A stretch of DNA of 64,000 bases. It comes from Uliginosibacterium gangwonense DSM 18521. GTDB taxonomy: Bacteria > Pseudomonadota > Gammaproteobacteria > Burkholderiales > Rhodocyclaceae. Location: positions 255,954 to 319,953 of the forward strand of contig NZ_KB892835.1 in the NCBI RefSeq assembly GCF_000373965.1, in the 5' to 3' direction. Shown piece after piece: positions 17,704 through 25,711 of the stretch. Within the stretch, counting starts at the first letter, position 1, and every line of letters begins with the position of its first letter. The notes beneath the pieces were generated by a model. It had not been told where the DNA came from and did no database searches. It saw only the letters and a program-made list of their open reading frames with translations. The translations under genes were made by a program, and so were the position numbers.

Positions 17704-18484
17704 GCTCAATGATTGAGCAGACCTCTTTTCCCCATCTCAATCAACAGCTTGAGTGTCTCACCCACACCTTGTCCACAAGCCTGCCAACAGTAACAGGGGA
17801 CAAAATCGGGTTTTCCCCTTTGATTCAAGCATGATTTCGAGTGATTCTGGCGGTCATGGCACTTGCTCAATTATTGATCAATGCGGATTTTTGTTGATTT
17901 ATCAATGGTTTGAGTGGATGCCTCACACCTTGTCCACAAGGCTGCCAACACTATCAGGGGACAAAATTCAGCTTGGCTCTGTTTTTATTGGGTCAAAAAC
18001 TGAAATTCCTGTTTGTCATGGCAGAAACCCTGGATTGGTCAATAATGAATCAGAAGGGGATTTTTAAGATCTATCAATGACTTGAGTGCTTGCCCCACAC
18101 CTTGTCCACAAGGCTGCCAACATTATCGGGGGACAAAATGCAGCTTGGCACTGATTTTTATGGGAAAAATCTTTAATTCTTGTTTGTCATAGTGAAAACA
18201 CCGGATTGAGCAGAAATGAATCAAAAACGAATTTTCCTGATCTATCAACGGCTTGAATCGGTGCCCCACACCTTGTCCACAAGGCTGCCAACATTATTAG
18301 GGGACAAAATACTGCGCAGCATGGTGCTCTCCAAGAGGCAGCGTGGCTGCGGAAAACCCGTGGGCTGATATTGTTTGTGCTGGGCAATGATTGAGCAATG
18401 CGAAATTGTGTCATCTTTTCAAGGCTCTAAGGGCTTCCCCCACACCTTGTCCACAGGCCTGCCAACACGAACAGGGGACAAGTT
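17704..18484. repeat. Array of five ~170-bp tandem repeats with DnaA-box-like cores
   Basis: Five degenerate units fill the gap between mnmA and the next gene. Each has a 44-bp core, at 17763-17806, 17924-17967, 18096-18139, 18267-18310 and 18441-18484, so the spacing is 161, 172, 171 and 174 bp. The core reads CACACC, TTGTCCACA, CTGCCAACA, six variable bases, then GGGGACAA(AAT). Four of the five contain the palindrome CTTGTCCACAAG. TTGTCC and GGACAA form a second inverted pair. Each core is preceded by an AT-rich stretch, with ATCTATCAA or a close variant in units 2-4 and CTTGAGTG-like bases. Units 1 and 5 begin with CAATGATTGAGC (a perfect palindrome in unit 1). TTGTCCACA differs by one base from the enterobacterial DnaA box and equals the actinobacterial one. 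No protein reading is conserved across units. Confidence 0.85.
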
Positions 18485-18530
18485 GGTCCTTCTCTTCTAC
18501 CAAACGCGTTGCGCGATGTGGCGCGGCGAA

Positions 18531-18554
18531 AAAAGAGGGCTTTCGCCCTCTTTT
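18531..18554 (-). terminator. Terminator of the secreted protein gene at 18582
   Basis: AAAAGAGGGC (18531-18540) pairs perfectly with GCCCTCTTTT (18545-18554), loop TTTC. On the minus strand it ends in a T run and lies 28 bases after the stop codon. Its symmetry would also let it work on the plus strand, where it closes the repeat array. Confidence 0.85.
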
Positions 18555-18581
18555 GTGGTGCGGCTGTTTGCCTCGCGCCTG

Positions 18582-19937
18582 TCAGTAGGATTTGGCGAAG
18601 GGATAGAAGGGGTTGAAGCCCTTGGCGCCAAAGATCAGCCAGGCGGTGCCTGCTGCGCTCGTGGCGGTCTTCATGCGGAAGTAGGTGTTGCTTGTGCCAC
18701 GGTCGGAGTAGCGCAGACCCCCATCGCTTTGCTGGCGTGCAACCAGGGTGCCAAGATAGGTGTCGATCTTGCTCTGGATGGCAGTGGTGCCCCATGCTTT
18801 TGCGGCATAGAACGCCTTGGCCATCTTGAGGGCGACGACCATCTGCCCGGTGCCTTCATACCATGTATCCTGGATCTTGTCGTTCACGATGGCCAGATCG
18901 CCATTGGTGTAGGCACTGGCCGAAAAATAGTCCCACCAGCTATTGAAATAGGTGCCTTGGTTTGCGCGTTCGCGGCTGTTCACGAAATCGACACCGCTAT
19001 TGTATTCAAATGGGCTGGGCGAGGTTTCTACTGCCCATTTGACAAGTGAATAATAGGCGTTGTTGTAGTCATCCCCCATGGCAGCACTCCCCCAATTGAG
19101 CATATCGGTGGGGAACTTGCTGTCGTTGCGGCCACCGTTGAAGCGCAGCTCGCCTGCATTCCAGACTGTATTGGTGAGGAAACTCGTGACGCTGGCCCGG
19201 GCGCTGTCGATGGAATAGTCCCCGGTGAGTGTCTGGTTGGCCTTGGCATACAGGGTGGCGTTGTTCTTGATGCCGGTCAGCAGGGCGTATACATCCAGAT
19301 TATGTTCGGTGGAGCCGACCGACTGCAGTCGATTGGAGGCGAAGTTGACGCCGCCATCGCCGCCCCATTGGGTTTTCCACTGGATGGTGGAAACGTAACG
19401 GGCCACGTTGATGATCATGTCATCATAGCTTGTATCGCTGGGGTATTTGGTTCTGTAGGCCAGCGCGGCAAGCCCTACCCAGACACTGGGGCCGACATCT
19501 GTGTAGGGCTCTGCTTCCGCGCCAGAAGTGGCGCTGTTGCCGGTGCAGGTATAGGCAGTCGCCCAGGAGCCCTCGGATTTTTGCAGGCTTTTGAACTTGT
19601 TGAGGATAGCTTGCGCCTTGGCGACCGAGGTGTTGCCCGAACGCGTGTCTTGCAGGTAGGCCATGACGGCAAGTGCCTGATCATAGGTATAACCGTAGTT
19701 GTCGACCGCCCTTGGTGTGACGAGTTTATAGACGCCATTGACCAGGGTGTAATTGTCGTTGTAGTCGTTGCGGAAAGAGGCGATGCAGCCCAGCCCGTAT
19801 TGGCTGTCGAGCCAGCCATAGGCGTTGGTGACGGCTGTGGATATCTGTGCCGTGGTGGCCGCGCCTACCGAACTGGCGGCCGATGTGGCTGCAACGGCGG
19901 CCAGCGCGGCCAGGGTGTTGCGAACGATTGTCTTCAT
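18582..19937 (-). CDS. Secreted protein of unknown function, probably alpha/alpha toroid
   Basis: This is a 451-residue protein. A signal peptide ends near ASSVGAA (residue 27). The rest is rich in Tyr, Trp, Asn and Asp, with repeated helix-pair motifs (NAYGWLDSQYGLG, YDQALAVMAYL, VWVGLAALAYRTKYP, YYSLVKWAVE, GQMVVALKMAKAF, TAWLIFGAKGFNPF). This pattern suggests an alpha/alpha barrel like six-hairpin glycosidases or terpenoid-cyclase-fold proteins. I do not recognise a family and can name no catalytic residues. It is likely periplasmic or secreted. Its own promoter region upstream is AT-rich, and a terminator follows. Confidence 0.6.
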   Translation of the reverse strand: MKTIVRNTLAALAAVAATSAASSVGAATTAQISTAVTNAYGWLDSQYGLGCIASFRNDYNDNYTLVNGVYKLVTPRAVDNYGYTYDQALAVMAYLQDTRSGNTSVAKAQAILNKFKSLQKSEGSWATAYTCTGNSATSGAEAEPYTDVGPSVWVGLAALAYRTKYPSDTSYDDMIINVARYVSTIQWKTQWGGDGGVNFASNRLQSVGSTEHNLDVYALLTGIKNNATLYAKANQTLTGDYSIDSARASVTSFLTNTVWNAGELRFNGGRNDSKFPTDMLNWGSAAMGDDYNNAYYSLVKWAVETSPSPFEYNSGVDFVNSRERANQGTYFNSWWDYFSASAYTNGDLAIVNDKIQDTWYEGTGQMVVALKMAKAFYAAKAWGTTAIQSKIDTYLGTLVARQQSDGGLRYSDRGTSNTYFRMKTATSAAGTAWLIFGAKGFNPFYPFAKSY

Positions 19938-20258
19938 CTGTCTTCCTTTGGTGATGGGCGCGGAGCCCCTGGAAGACCTCGCAACCTCCGCTCACGTACA
20001 GGCTGGCCGAATGATAGCGATATCTTGCAAAGTGCTCCGCCATACAGAGCCCGCCGACGGGCGGGCCATCCTTGTTTTGCAGTTCTGGCGCCAAAGGGGC
20101 GCTGACTGCATTTTTTGTGATGACGCTTCTGTGTGAAAGCTCTTTCAAACCATGCTGCACTTCCAAGCTCCAATCTCCGCCAAGATTGCGCTACAGGCAT
20201 GTATTAACCACAAGATAAATATGAAAATTATTTGTGTATTGGGTTTCTCCTTGAAAAA

Positions 20259-20270
20259 GAAAGCGCTTAC
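20259..20270. promoter_or_regulatory. LacI-type operator-like site
   Basis: GAAAGCGCTTAC contains the palindrome AAGCGCTT and resembles operators of LacI-family sugar regulators. It lies in an AT-rich gap about 320 bases upstream of the secreted protein gene and close behind the RlmN-like gene. It is a single site and may be chance. Confidence 0.25.
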
Positions 20271-20369
20271 ATTTTGAGCAAAAAAATGTGTCTGATTTTC
20301 ACCAGACGAAATGGATGCTACGCATCTCCCTGCATGATGAATAGCCGTGACACAGTTTTTTGCAAAAAT

Positions 20370-21431
20370 CTATACCTTGCTGTGCTCGGATTGATCTTGG
20401 ATGGGCGCTCCGCGCTGCAAAACCCGGATTTTCCCCAGGCTTTCCCGCGCCCGTAGCTGCCCACAGCCCCCGTCAATATCCTGCCCGGCCGAGTTGCGCA
20501 GTTTGGTCAGGATGCCGCGCCGGTGCAGGCTCCGGGCGATTTCGGCGGCACGCTCTGGTGCCGGGCGGCGAAATTCCAGCCCCTCATTGGTGTTGTAGGG
20601 GATCATGTTCATGATGGCGTACTTGCCTTTGAGCAGCCGCACGATAGCATCGAGTTCCTCTTCGCTGTCATTGATGCCCTCCAGCAGCGTCCATTGGTAC
20701 TGGATCGGGTAGCCTGTGCTGCGGGCGTAGGCCTCGGCCAGTTCCACGAGTTCGGCGGGGTCGATACGCGGCGCGCGCGGCAGGAGCTTCTCGCGCAAGG
20801 CTGCATTGGTGGTGTGCAGCGAGAGTGCCAGCGCTGGCTTGACTCGCCCTTGCGGCAGGCGCTCGAACACGCGGTAATCGCCCACGGTGGAAAACACCAG
20901 ATTCTTGTGGCCGATATCACCAAGACTCCCCAGCACGTCAATGGCTTGGAGTACGTTGTCCAGATTGTGGACGGGTTCCCCCATTCCCATGAAGACGACT
21001 TTCTTCACATGTCTTTGCTGGCGTGCGAGGACTACCTGGGCCACGATCTCTGCGCTACCCACCTGGCGGATCAGGCCATCGCGCCCGGTCATGCAGAACA
21101 CGCATCCCACCGCGCACCCCACCTGCGTGGAAACGCACAAGCCGTCGCGCGGCAGGAGCACGCTTTCCACCGTCTGGCCGTCGTTGAGGCCGACCAGCAG
21201 GCGGGCCGAACCATCTTCGCCAGGGTGCTGGCTGCGTAACGTGGTCAATGCCTGCAATGTGTCGGCCAGCGCGGGTAGATCCTTGCGTACCGCCAGGGGC
21301 AGGGCGTGCTCGGCAGCGCGTGGCCCCGCATCCAGGGGCTGGGCGCGTACCCAGGCACGCAGGATGCGTTGGATGTGGCAGTCTTTGGCGCCCAGTGCAT
21401 GCAGGCGTTCTTCAATGGTGTGGATACGCAT
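20370..21431 (-). CDS. RlmN/Cfr family radical SAM methyltransferase
   Basis: This is a 353-residue protein with the radical SAM cluster motif CAVGCVFC near residue 97, the GEP motif in VFMGMGEPVHNLDNV near residue 131, LSLHTTN, and the C-terminal DIDGGCGQLRARE, whose Cys is the methyl-carrying residue of RlmN enzymes. RlmN methylates A2503 of 23S rRNA. The main bacterial rlmN usually lies beside ndk or ispG, whereas this copy is isolated, so it may be a paralogue. ATG 21431 is preferred because the family N-terminus starts there. A GTG-type extension of 39 residues has no homologous look. Confidence 0.82.
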   Translation of the reverse strand: MRIHTIEERLHALGAKDCHIQRILRAWVRAQPLDAGPRAAEHALPLAVRKDLPALADTLQALTTLRSQHPGEDGSARLLVGLNDGQTVESVLLPRDGLCVSTQVGCAVGCVFCMTGRDGLIRQVGSAEIVAQVVLARQQRHVKKVVFMGMGEPVHNLDNVLQAIDVLGSLGDIGHKNLVFSTVGDYRVFERLPQGRVKPALALSLHTTNAALREKLLPRAPRIDPAELVELAEAYARSTGYPIQYQWTLLEGINDSEEELDAIVRLLKGKYAIMNMIPYNTNEGLEFRRPAPERAAEIARSLHRRGILTKLRNSAGQDIDGGCGQLRARESLGKIRVLQRGAPIQDQSEHSKV

Positions 21432-21612
21432 GGAACTCTTGTTGAAACAGGGGCGCCGGAATCCGGCATCCGGGCCGACATGGTAGCTAAAAACCACTTG
21501 CTTTGGTGTGGGGCAAATGTGGCAAGGTGGGGCCGCCTGTCTGGGCAATAGTGTTTTTGATGATAATGTCCTACCGTTATGCTTCCAAATAACAGCATAG
21601 GGGGCAGAGGCG

Positions 21613-22410
21613 ATGGTGCAGGAAAATCTGTTGGGGACTTCTGAAGAAACAATGGCTTCGCTGTTGGGCGTCCCCCTGTTTTCAACCCGATGGTATGTGC
21701 CAAAATATCGCCCTATGGAAGGCTCTCAGTGGAGGGTGACAGAATGCCCTTTCCACCTTGAGCGTGGTTACCACAGCGGCACTTGGGCCGTCGGTGCGTT
21801 ACCGATCCTGATGCGGCGTGCAGCCCATGACCAAGCCACATGGCAGACCTGGATGTCATTTTCCCCACAGGAAATCGAAAGCCAGGAACTTGCCTGCACG
21901 CATGCTCACGGGCATATGGTGGTAATGGGCCTGGGTTTGGCATGGGTAGCGATCAACATGGCCTTTCAGCGTGCCGTGACCCGTGTGACTGTGGTGGAAA
22001 GGGATATGGAAGTCATCCAGTTGCTGGATGTCTGCTCGACGCTCTCAGATATCCCTCTTTGGGTGCGTACCAAGATCCGCATCGTCAAGGCTGATGCCCT
22101 GGAATGGCGACCAGATTTGGCGGTGGATGTGCTCTATGCCGATATCTGGCGTACTTTCGACGAACCCGGCACGCTGCAGCAAGTGCAACAGATGCAGGCC
22201 AATGTGCAGGCAGACAGCGTGTACTTCTGGGGGCAGGAGATCGTTCTGGCCCATTTGCTGGGTGAGACTAGCTGGCAAGATCTGCCCGCTGCCGATCTGC
22301 GCCAGCGCATCCAGGCCGTGAGCCGCCTCCCCTTGCTGGTGCCTGAGCACGGCTATGCGCAGATGATCCGGCAAGTCATGGAGAACCGACGCTTGCATGT
22401 GGCGTCTTGA
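21613..22410 (+). CDS. Spermidine-synthase-like SAM-binding protein
   Basis: This is a 265-residue protein with a Rossmann methyltransferase core: GHMVVMGLGLAWVAINMAF (motif I, residues 100-118), RVTVVERDMEVIQLL (motif II with an acidic end), IVKADALEW, and DVLYADIWRTFDEP. This resembles the SpeE-like half of polyamine synthases, but the usual decarboxylated-SAM and polyamine pocket residues are not evident. The substrate is unknown. AGAGGCG precedes the ATG. Its 3' end overlaps the converging DUF2917 gene by 35 bases. Confidence 0.6.
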   Translation: MVQENLLGTSEETMASLLGVPLFSTRWYVPKYRPMEGSQWRVTECPFHLERGYHSGTWAVGALPILMRRAAHDQATWQTWMSFSPQEIESQELACTHAHGHMVVMGLGLAWVAINMAFQRAVTRVTVVERDMEVIQLLDVCSTLSDIPLWVRTKIRIVKADALEWRPDLAVDVLYADIWRTFDEPGTLQQVQQMQANVQADSVYFWGQEIVLAHLLGETSWQDLPAADLRQRIQAVSRLPLLVPEHGYAQMIRQVMENRRLHVAS

Positions 22411-22726
22411 CCGGCCCCAGGGTGGGTAGGCGAATCGGCCAGAGTGCCTGGACTGCGTGGCTCAGCCTGCTGGCCAAGCTCTGCGGCCAGCTTGCTTGGC
22501 GTTCCAGGCGGATAGTGGCATGTGGCAACCCTTCCATCACCGCCAGTCCGCCTGTGGTGAGGGTATAGCTGTGACCCGGATGGAGCAGGATGTCACGGGC
22601 ATCTCCTTCGATGCTCAACCAGATATTGCCTGCCAGGCAGTTGATCTCCATTCCACGGGCATGCTTCAGGGCCAGTGTGTGGCCTGTGTCGAGTGTAACG
22701 ATGCTTTTCCCGAATGAAATCCACAT
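22376..22726 (-). CDS. DUF2917 family protein
   Basis: This is a 116-residue protein. The N-terminal 75 residues form a small beta-rich, cupin-like domain with GMEINCLAGNIWLSIEGDARDILLHPGHSYTL, the DUF2917 signature. The rest is a variable tail. The function is unknown. AGGAGG lies 8 bases before the ATG. The gene diverges from the MocR regulator, an arrangement common in betaproteobacteria, so that regulator probably controls it through the sites between them. Confidence 0.78.
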   Translation of the reverse strand: MWISFGKSIVTLDTGHTLALKHARGMEINCLAGNIWLSIEGDARDILLHPGHSYTLTTGGLAVMEGLPHATIRLERQASWPQSLASRLSHAVQALWPIRLPTLGPVKTPHASVGSP

Positions 22727-22753
22727 TTTCCGATCCTCCTACGTAGTGGCGAC

Positions 22754-22767
22754 ACTGTGATCACAGT
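22754..22767. promoter_or_regulatory. Perfect 14-bp palindrome near the DUF2917 start
   Basis: ACTGTGATCACAGT reads the same on both strands. It contains TGTGA and TCACA without the 6-bp spacer needed for a CRP site, so it is not a normal CRP box. It lies 28 bases upstream of the DUF2917 ATG, where a repressor could act. Confidence 0.45.
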
Positions 22768-22787
22768 CTAGGGAATTCGCTTGGGGC

Positions 22788-22873
22788 GGTACAGATACAA
22801 AAAAAATGAATTGTGATCGGTACAGTTTGAAAACCGATAAACTGTACTGCTCCAATTGTGGGGTGACTGTACC
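22788..22873. promoter_or_regulatory. Cluster of four MocR operator half-sites
   Basis: GGTACAG occurs at 22788-22794 and 22819-22825, and its complement CTGTAC(C/T) at 22842-22848 and 22867-22873. The two inner copies form a perfect 9-bp inverted repeat GTACAGTTT / AAACTGTAC (22820-22828, 22839-22847). MocR/GntR proteins such as PdxR and GabR bind paired direct or inverted half-sites between divergent genes, which is the arrangement here. Confidence 0.65.
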
Positions 22874-22926
22874 TGTCCAAATGCTCTGGTGCTGCCCATA
22901 ATCCGGTCAATGCGGGAGGCAAGGGA

Positions 22927-24360
22927 ATGGATCAACAGACACTGCGCTATGAGCAATTGGCCGAGGAACTGGCCGGTTTGATCGCCACCCGCGTGCTGCG
23001 GGTGGGCGAACGCCTGCCTTCCGTGCGGCGTTTGGCACAGGAAAAACGCCTCTCCATCTCTACTGTGGTCCATGCTCTGCGTCTGCTGGAAGAGCGTGGC
23101 TGTGTGGAAGCGCGCCCGCAATCGGGCTATTTTGTGCGCCCGGGCTGTGGAGTGCCATTGCAGGCACCACGTGCCACACCGCCTGCACGCGCGGTCAAGG
23201 TCGATGTCAGCAGCCGCATGATGGAGGTGCTGGCCTTGAATCATCAGGCCGACCTCATCCCCTTTGGCGCCGCATTGCCCTCTGCCGAGGTCTTGCCGAT
23301 TGCCAGTCTGCAACGTTTGTATAGCCAGGTCGGGCGCCGTGCCGATAGGTTGCTGGCCACCGCCAGCCATACCTCTATCAACCACCCCGAACTGGTACGG
23401 CAATTTGTACGCCGCTCCCTTGCCTGGGGGCAGCCGCTGGCCGCAGATGAACTGATTGTGACCAACTCCTGTACCGAATCCTTGTCGCTATGCCTGCGTG
23501 CCGTCACGCGGATGGGGGATACGGTCGCAGTTGAGTCACCGGCTTATCCCCTGATGCTGCAGTTGCTTGAAAACCTGGGGTTGAAGGCTTTGGAAATCCC
23601 AACCCATCCCCAGCACGGCATGTCTGTGGATGCACTGGACATTGCCACACGGGAACGCCGGGTGGCCGCATGCCTGCTGGTGAGCAACTTCTCCAATCCG
23701 CTGGGCTGCGTGGTGCCCGACCATGAGAAGCAGCGCCTGGCGCAAATGATGGCTGAGCGCAATATCCCGGTGATTGAGGATGACATTTTTGGCGACCTCA
23801 ATTTCGGCGCCCATCGCCCCTGGCCGATCAAATCTTTCGACACTGCGGGCAATGTAATGCTCTGCGCATCTGTCTCCAAAACCATCAGCCCTACCTTGCG
23901 CCTGGGCTACGTAGCCGCCGGGCGCTACCATGCTCAGGTGCTGGCACAGAAGACATTGACCGCCGGAGCCACCAACCCCATCACCCAGGCGGTGGTGGCC
24001 GCATTCATGGAATCCGGTGCGTACGAACGCCATCTGCGCGGATTGCGCCGGGCATATGAAAAACAGGTACTCGCCATGGCAGAGGCCGTGATGCGCCACT
24101 TCCCGCCAGGGACTTGTCTATCCCAACCGCAAGGGGGCTTTGTGCTGTGGGTGGAGTTGCCGGAGCCCGCCAACGCCAATCAGCTCTACGAAGCCGCACT
24201 GGCCGAGGGGATTGCATTCTTCCCCGGCGAACTGTTCTCCGCCAGCGGCCGCTACCGCAATTGCCTGCGCCTGAGCAGCGGTTGCCCGTGGTCGCCCGTG
24301 CAGGAAGATGCGGTGCGGCGTTTGGGTACTCTGGCTACCCGCCTGGTAGAAGCAGCGTGA
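22927..24360 (+). CDS. MocR-type transcription regulator (GntR-HTH plus aminotransferase domain)
   Basis: This is a 477-residue protein. Residues 1-75 are a GntR winged helix (LRVGERLPSVRRLAQEKRLSISTV). Residues 110-470 are a fold-type I aminotransferase-like domain. The PLP-site lysine is probably Lys318 in ASVSKTISPTLRLGYV, with SNFSNPLGC and DDIFGDLNF upstream. Such proteins sense PLP or amino-compound ligands and regulate a divergent gene. Here that is DUF2917, with the half-site cluster between them. GGGAGGCAAGGGA precedes the ATG. The ligand cannot be told from sequence. Confidence 0.9.
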   Translation: MDQQTLRYEQLAEELAGLIATRVLRVGERLPSVRRLAQEKRLSISTVVHALRLLEERGCVEARPQSGYFVRPGCGVPLQAPRATPPARAVKVDVSSRMMEVLALNHQADLIPFGAALPSAEVLPIASLQRLYSQVGRRADRLLATASHTSINHPELVRQFVRRSLAWGQPLAADELIVTNSCTESLSLCLRAVTRMGDTVAVESPAYPLMLQLLENLGLKALEIPTHPQHGMSVDALDIATRERRVAACLLVSNFSNPLGCVVPDHEKQRLAQMMAERNIPVIEDDIFGDLNFGAHRPWPIKSFDTAGNVMLCASVSKTISPTLRLGYVAAGRYHAQVLAQKTLTAGATNPITQAVVAAFMESGAYERHLRGLRRAYEKQVLAMAEAVMRHFPPGTCLSQPQGGFVLWVELPEPANANQLYEAALAEGIAFFPGELFSASGRYRNCLRLSSGCPWSPVQEDAVRRLGTLATRLVEAA

Positions 24361-24426
24361 CGTAAAGAACTCGCTTTATGACTTTGAACTAAATCGATGC
24401 CATCACGGCATCTGCAGGGGGCAAGC

Positions 24427-24801
24427 ATGAAGAGGATGTTTTATCAGGTTTATGTGAAGAACGCTGATGCGGCCATTGCACTGTATCTACAGGCCTTTGA
24501 TGCAGCACTGCTCAACGAGATGAGAAGCGCAGAAGGGCTGATCGTTCACGCAGAGATAGACATATTCGGCCATGTCCTCGCACTCAGCGAATCTGATCTA
24601 CCCCAAGGGCAGCAGATCACGGGAAATACCATGCAATTCTGCATCCAGTTTCAGCCAGATGAAGCCGCAACCATCAAGCGCGCCTATCAGGCACTAGAGG
24701 AGGGCGCAAGGATCAATCACCCCCTGGGAAAGTGCTTCTACAGCGAGTGCATGACAGATCTGACCGACAGATTCGGTGTGCGTTGGTGCATGTTTATTTG
24801 A
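24427..24801 (+). CDS. VOC/PhnB-like protein
   Basis: This is a 124-residue single-domain protein with the beta-alpha-beta pattern of the VOC fold: QVYVKNADAAIALYLQAFDA at the start, EIDIFGHVLALSES in the middle, and DLTDRFGVRWCMFI at the end. The end DxFGVxW is typical of the PhnB-like subgroup. The function is unknown. ATG 24427 is chosen because AGGGGGC precedes it. A frame extending ten residues upstream lacks a site. Confidence 0.7.
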   Translation: MKRMFYQVYVKNADAAIALYLQAFDAALLNEMRSAEGLIVHAEIDIFGHVLALSESDLPQGQQITGNTMQFCIQFQPDEAATIKRAYQALEEGARINHPLGKCFYSECMTDLTDRFGVRWCMFI

Positions 24802-24825
24802 GGGCGGTCCCTCTCGACGGAGGGG

Positions 24826-25242
24826 TTAGCCGAAAGTTCGGCGCTGATATGCATGAATGGTTATACCTGTTTCCGATTTAGTGATCTGAAATTTCCCTTC
24901 ACTCTCCAGTGCGGCAACGATGCCCTGGGTGTCTTGTGTTTTCTCATATCCGACATCCTCAATTGGCCTATACCGTGCCGGGATGAAAACGGACTCAATC
25001 CATTTGTATTCGAACGGTTGAAACTTCCCATCCGCAAATCTTGTAGGCATCAGATCCCGATCGGAAGGAAAAGACTGCCAAATCGAGTGTTCGGAATCAA
25101 CGAACTTCCAGCTCGCTCGATCAATCACTAGCCCTGCACTGACGACCGCCCGAAACAGGCGAAGCCACTTCGCATCACTCATGAAGGACGCATCGTATTT
25201 TGCCAAAGCTTTCTGATACTCGACATCCGCGCTCGCTTGCAT
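24826..25242 (-). CDS. Conserved hypothetical protein (possibly DUF6678)
   Basis: This is a 138-residue protein with the segment KWLRLFRAVVSAGLVIDRASWKFVDSE, then TRFADGKFQPFEYKWIESVFIPARYRPIED. It resembles small proteins I associate with DUF6678, but I am not certain of the family. There is no signal peptide, membrane segment or catalytic motif. It converges on the VOC gene with 24 bases between stops. Its neutral, Trp-rich composition would suit an immunity- or adaptor-type protein, but nothing nearby supports that. Confidence 0.55.
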   Translation of the reverse strand: MQASADVEYQKALAKYDASFMSDAKWLRLFRAVVSAGLVIDRASWKFVDSEHSIWQSFPSDRDLMPTRFADGKFQPFEYKWIESVFIPARYRPIEDVGYEKTQDTQGIVAALESEGKFQITKSETGITIHAYQRRTFG

Positions 25243-25645
25243 GGCCTAACCTGATTTCGGCTAATGTGTTATAGGTTTCAGTATTGATACATAACATCGG
25301 TCGTGCCCCCTACATGGCACGACCGACCCGCGAAGACTGTCTTCCAGAATGGCTTTGCACGATTTAGCTGTAAATATGAACAGCATTAACAGAATCGACA
25401 AAAACCTCACTCTACAGATTCTTGTTTCGGAGCACCGAACGGCTGCTTTGAAACGGCAAGCCTGATCGTTCGCTCATAGCTGCTTGCTGTCATTCTAGTC
25501 CAATAGCATCAACGCTTGCAAAGGAGAGGATATGCTTGGGGAGGGCGTGGATCGATGGTGGTTGATCCTTCGTTATCTCCGTCCAGTGGAGTTTTCGCGA
25601 GGCCAGGGGACTTGTTTTGCTGCGGCTTGTCTGCGGCGCAGGATT

Positions 25646-25674
25646 TTGAAGTAACGGATTATTTGAAAATAACA
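25646..25674 (+). promoter_or_regulatory. nemR promoter
   Basis: TTGAAG (25646-25651), a 17-bp spacer and ATAACA (25669-25674) form a sigma-70-type promoter. The operator begins at the next base, so a bound repressor would block polymerase. Confidence 0.55.
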
Positions 25675-25691
25675 CTAGACGACCGGTCTAG
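25675..25691. promoter_or_regulatory. NemR-type operator, copy 1
   Basis: CTAGACGACCGGTCTAG has arms CTAGAC and GTCTAG and a central GACCGGTC. It adjoins the nemR -10 box. CACTAGACGACCGGTCT is repeated exactly 684 bases downstream before the curA-like gene. Confidence 0.75.
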
Positions 25692-25711
25692 TTGTGGTTA
25701 TGATGTTTCTC

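Larger units (their letters stand above)
25243..25711. other. 470-bp intergenic region upstream of nemR
   Basis: It holds a perfect 10-bp hairpin CGGTCGTGCC / GGCACGACCG (25298-25307, 25316-25325), the nemR promoter and its operator. A 40-codon frame at 25532-25654 has a good AGGAGAGG site but overlaps the -35 box and has no recognisable product. Confidence 0.5.

Noticed and set aside
16487-17740. 417-codon minus-strand frame opposite mnmA
   Set aside because: It is an antisense shadow of a clear enzyme gene and has no recognisable domain.
17753-18067. 104-codon plus-strand frame inside the repeat array
   Set aside because: It covers two repeat units, but the reading frame is not kept between units, so it is not a repeat protein.
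17704-18484. CRISPR array
   Set aside because: The 44-bp cores are spaced by about 125 bases that are themselves similar, the repeats are degenerate, and no cas genes are present.
22754-22767. CRP site
   Set aside because: TGTGA and TCACA are fused without the 6-bp spacer CRP needs; it is kept only as a palindrome.
25532-25654. 40-codon frame with AGGAGAGG upstream of nemR
   Set aside because: Its end overlaps the nemR -35 box and the product shows no recognisable feature; the ribosome site may be chance.
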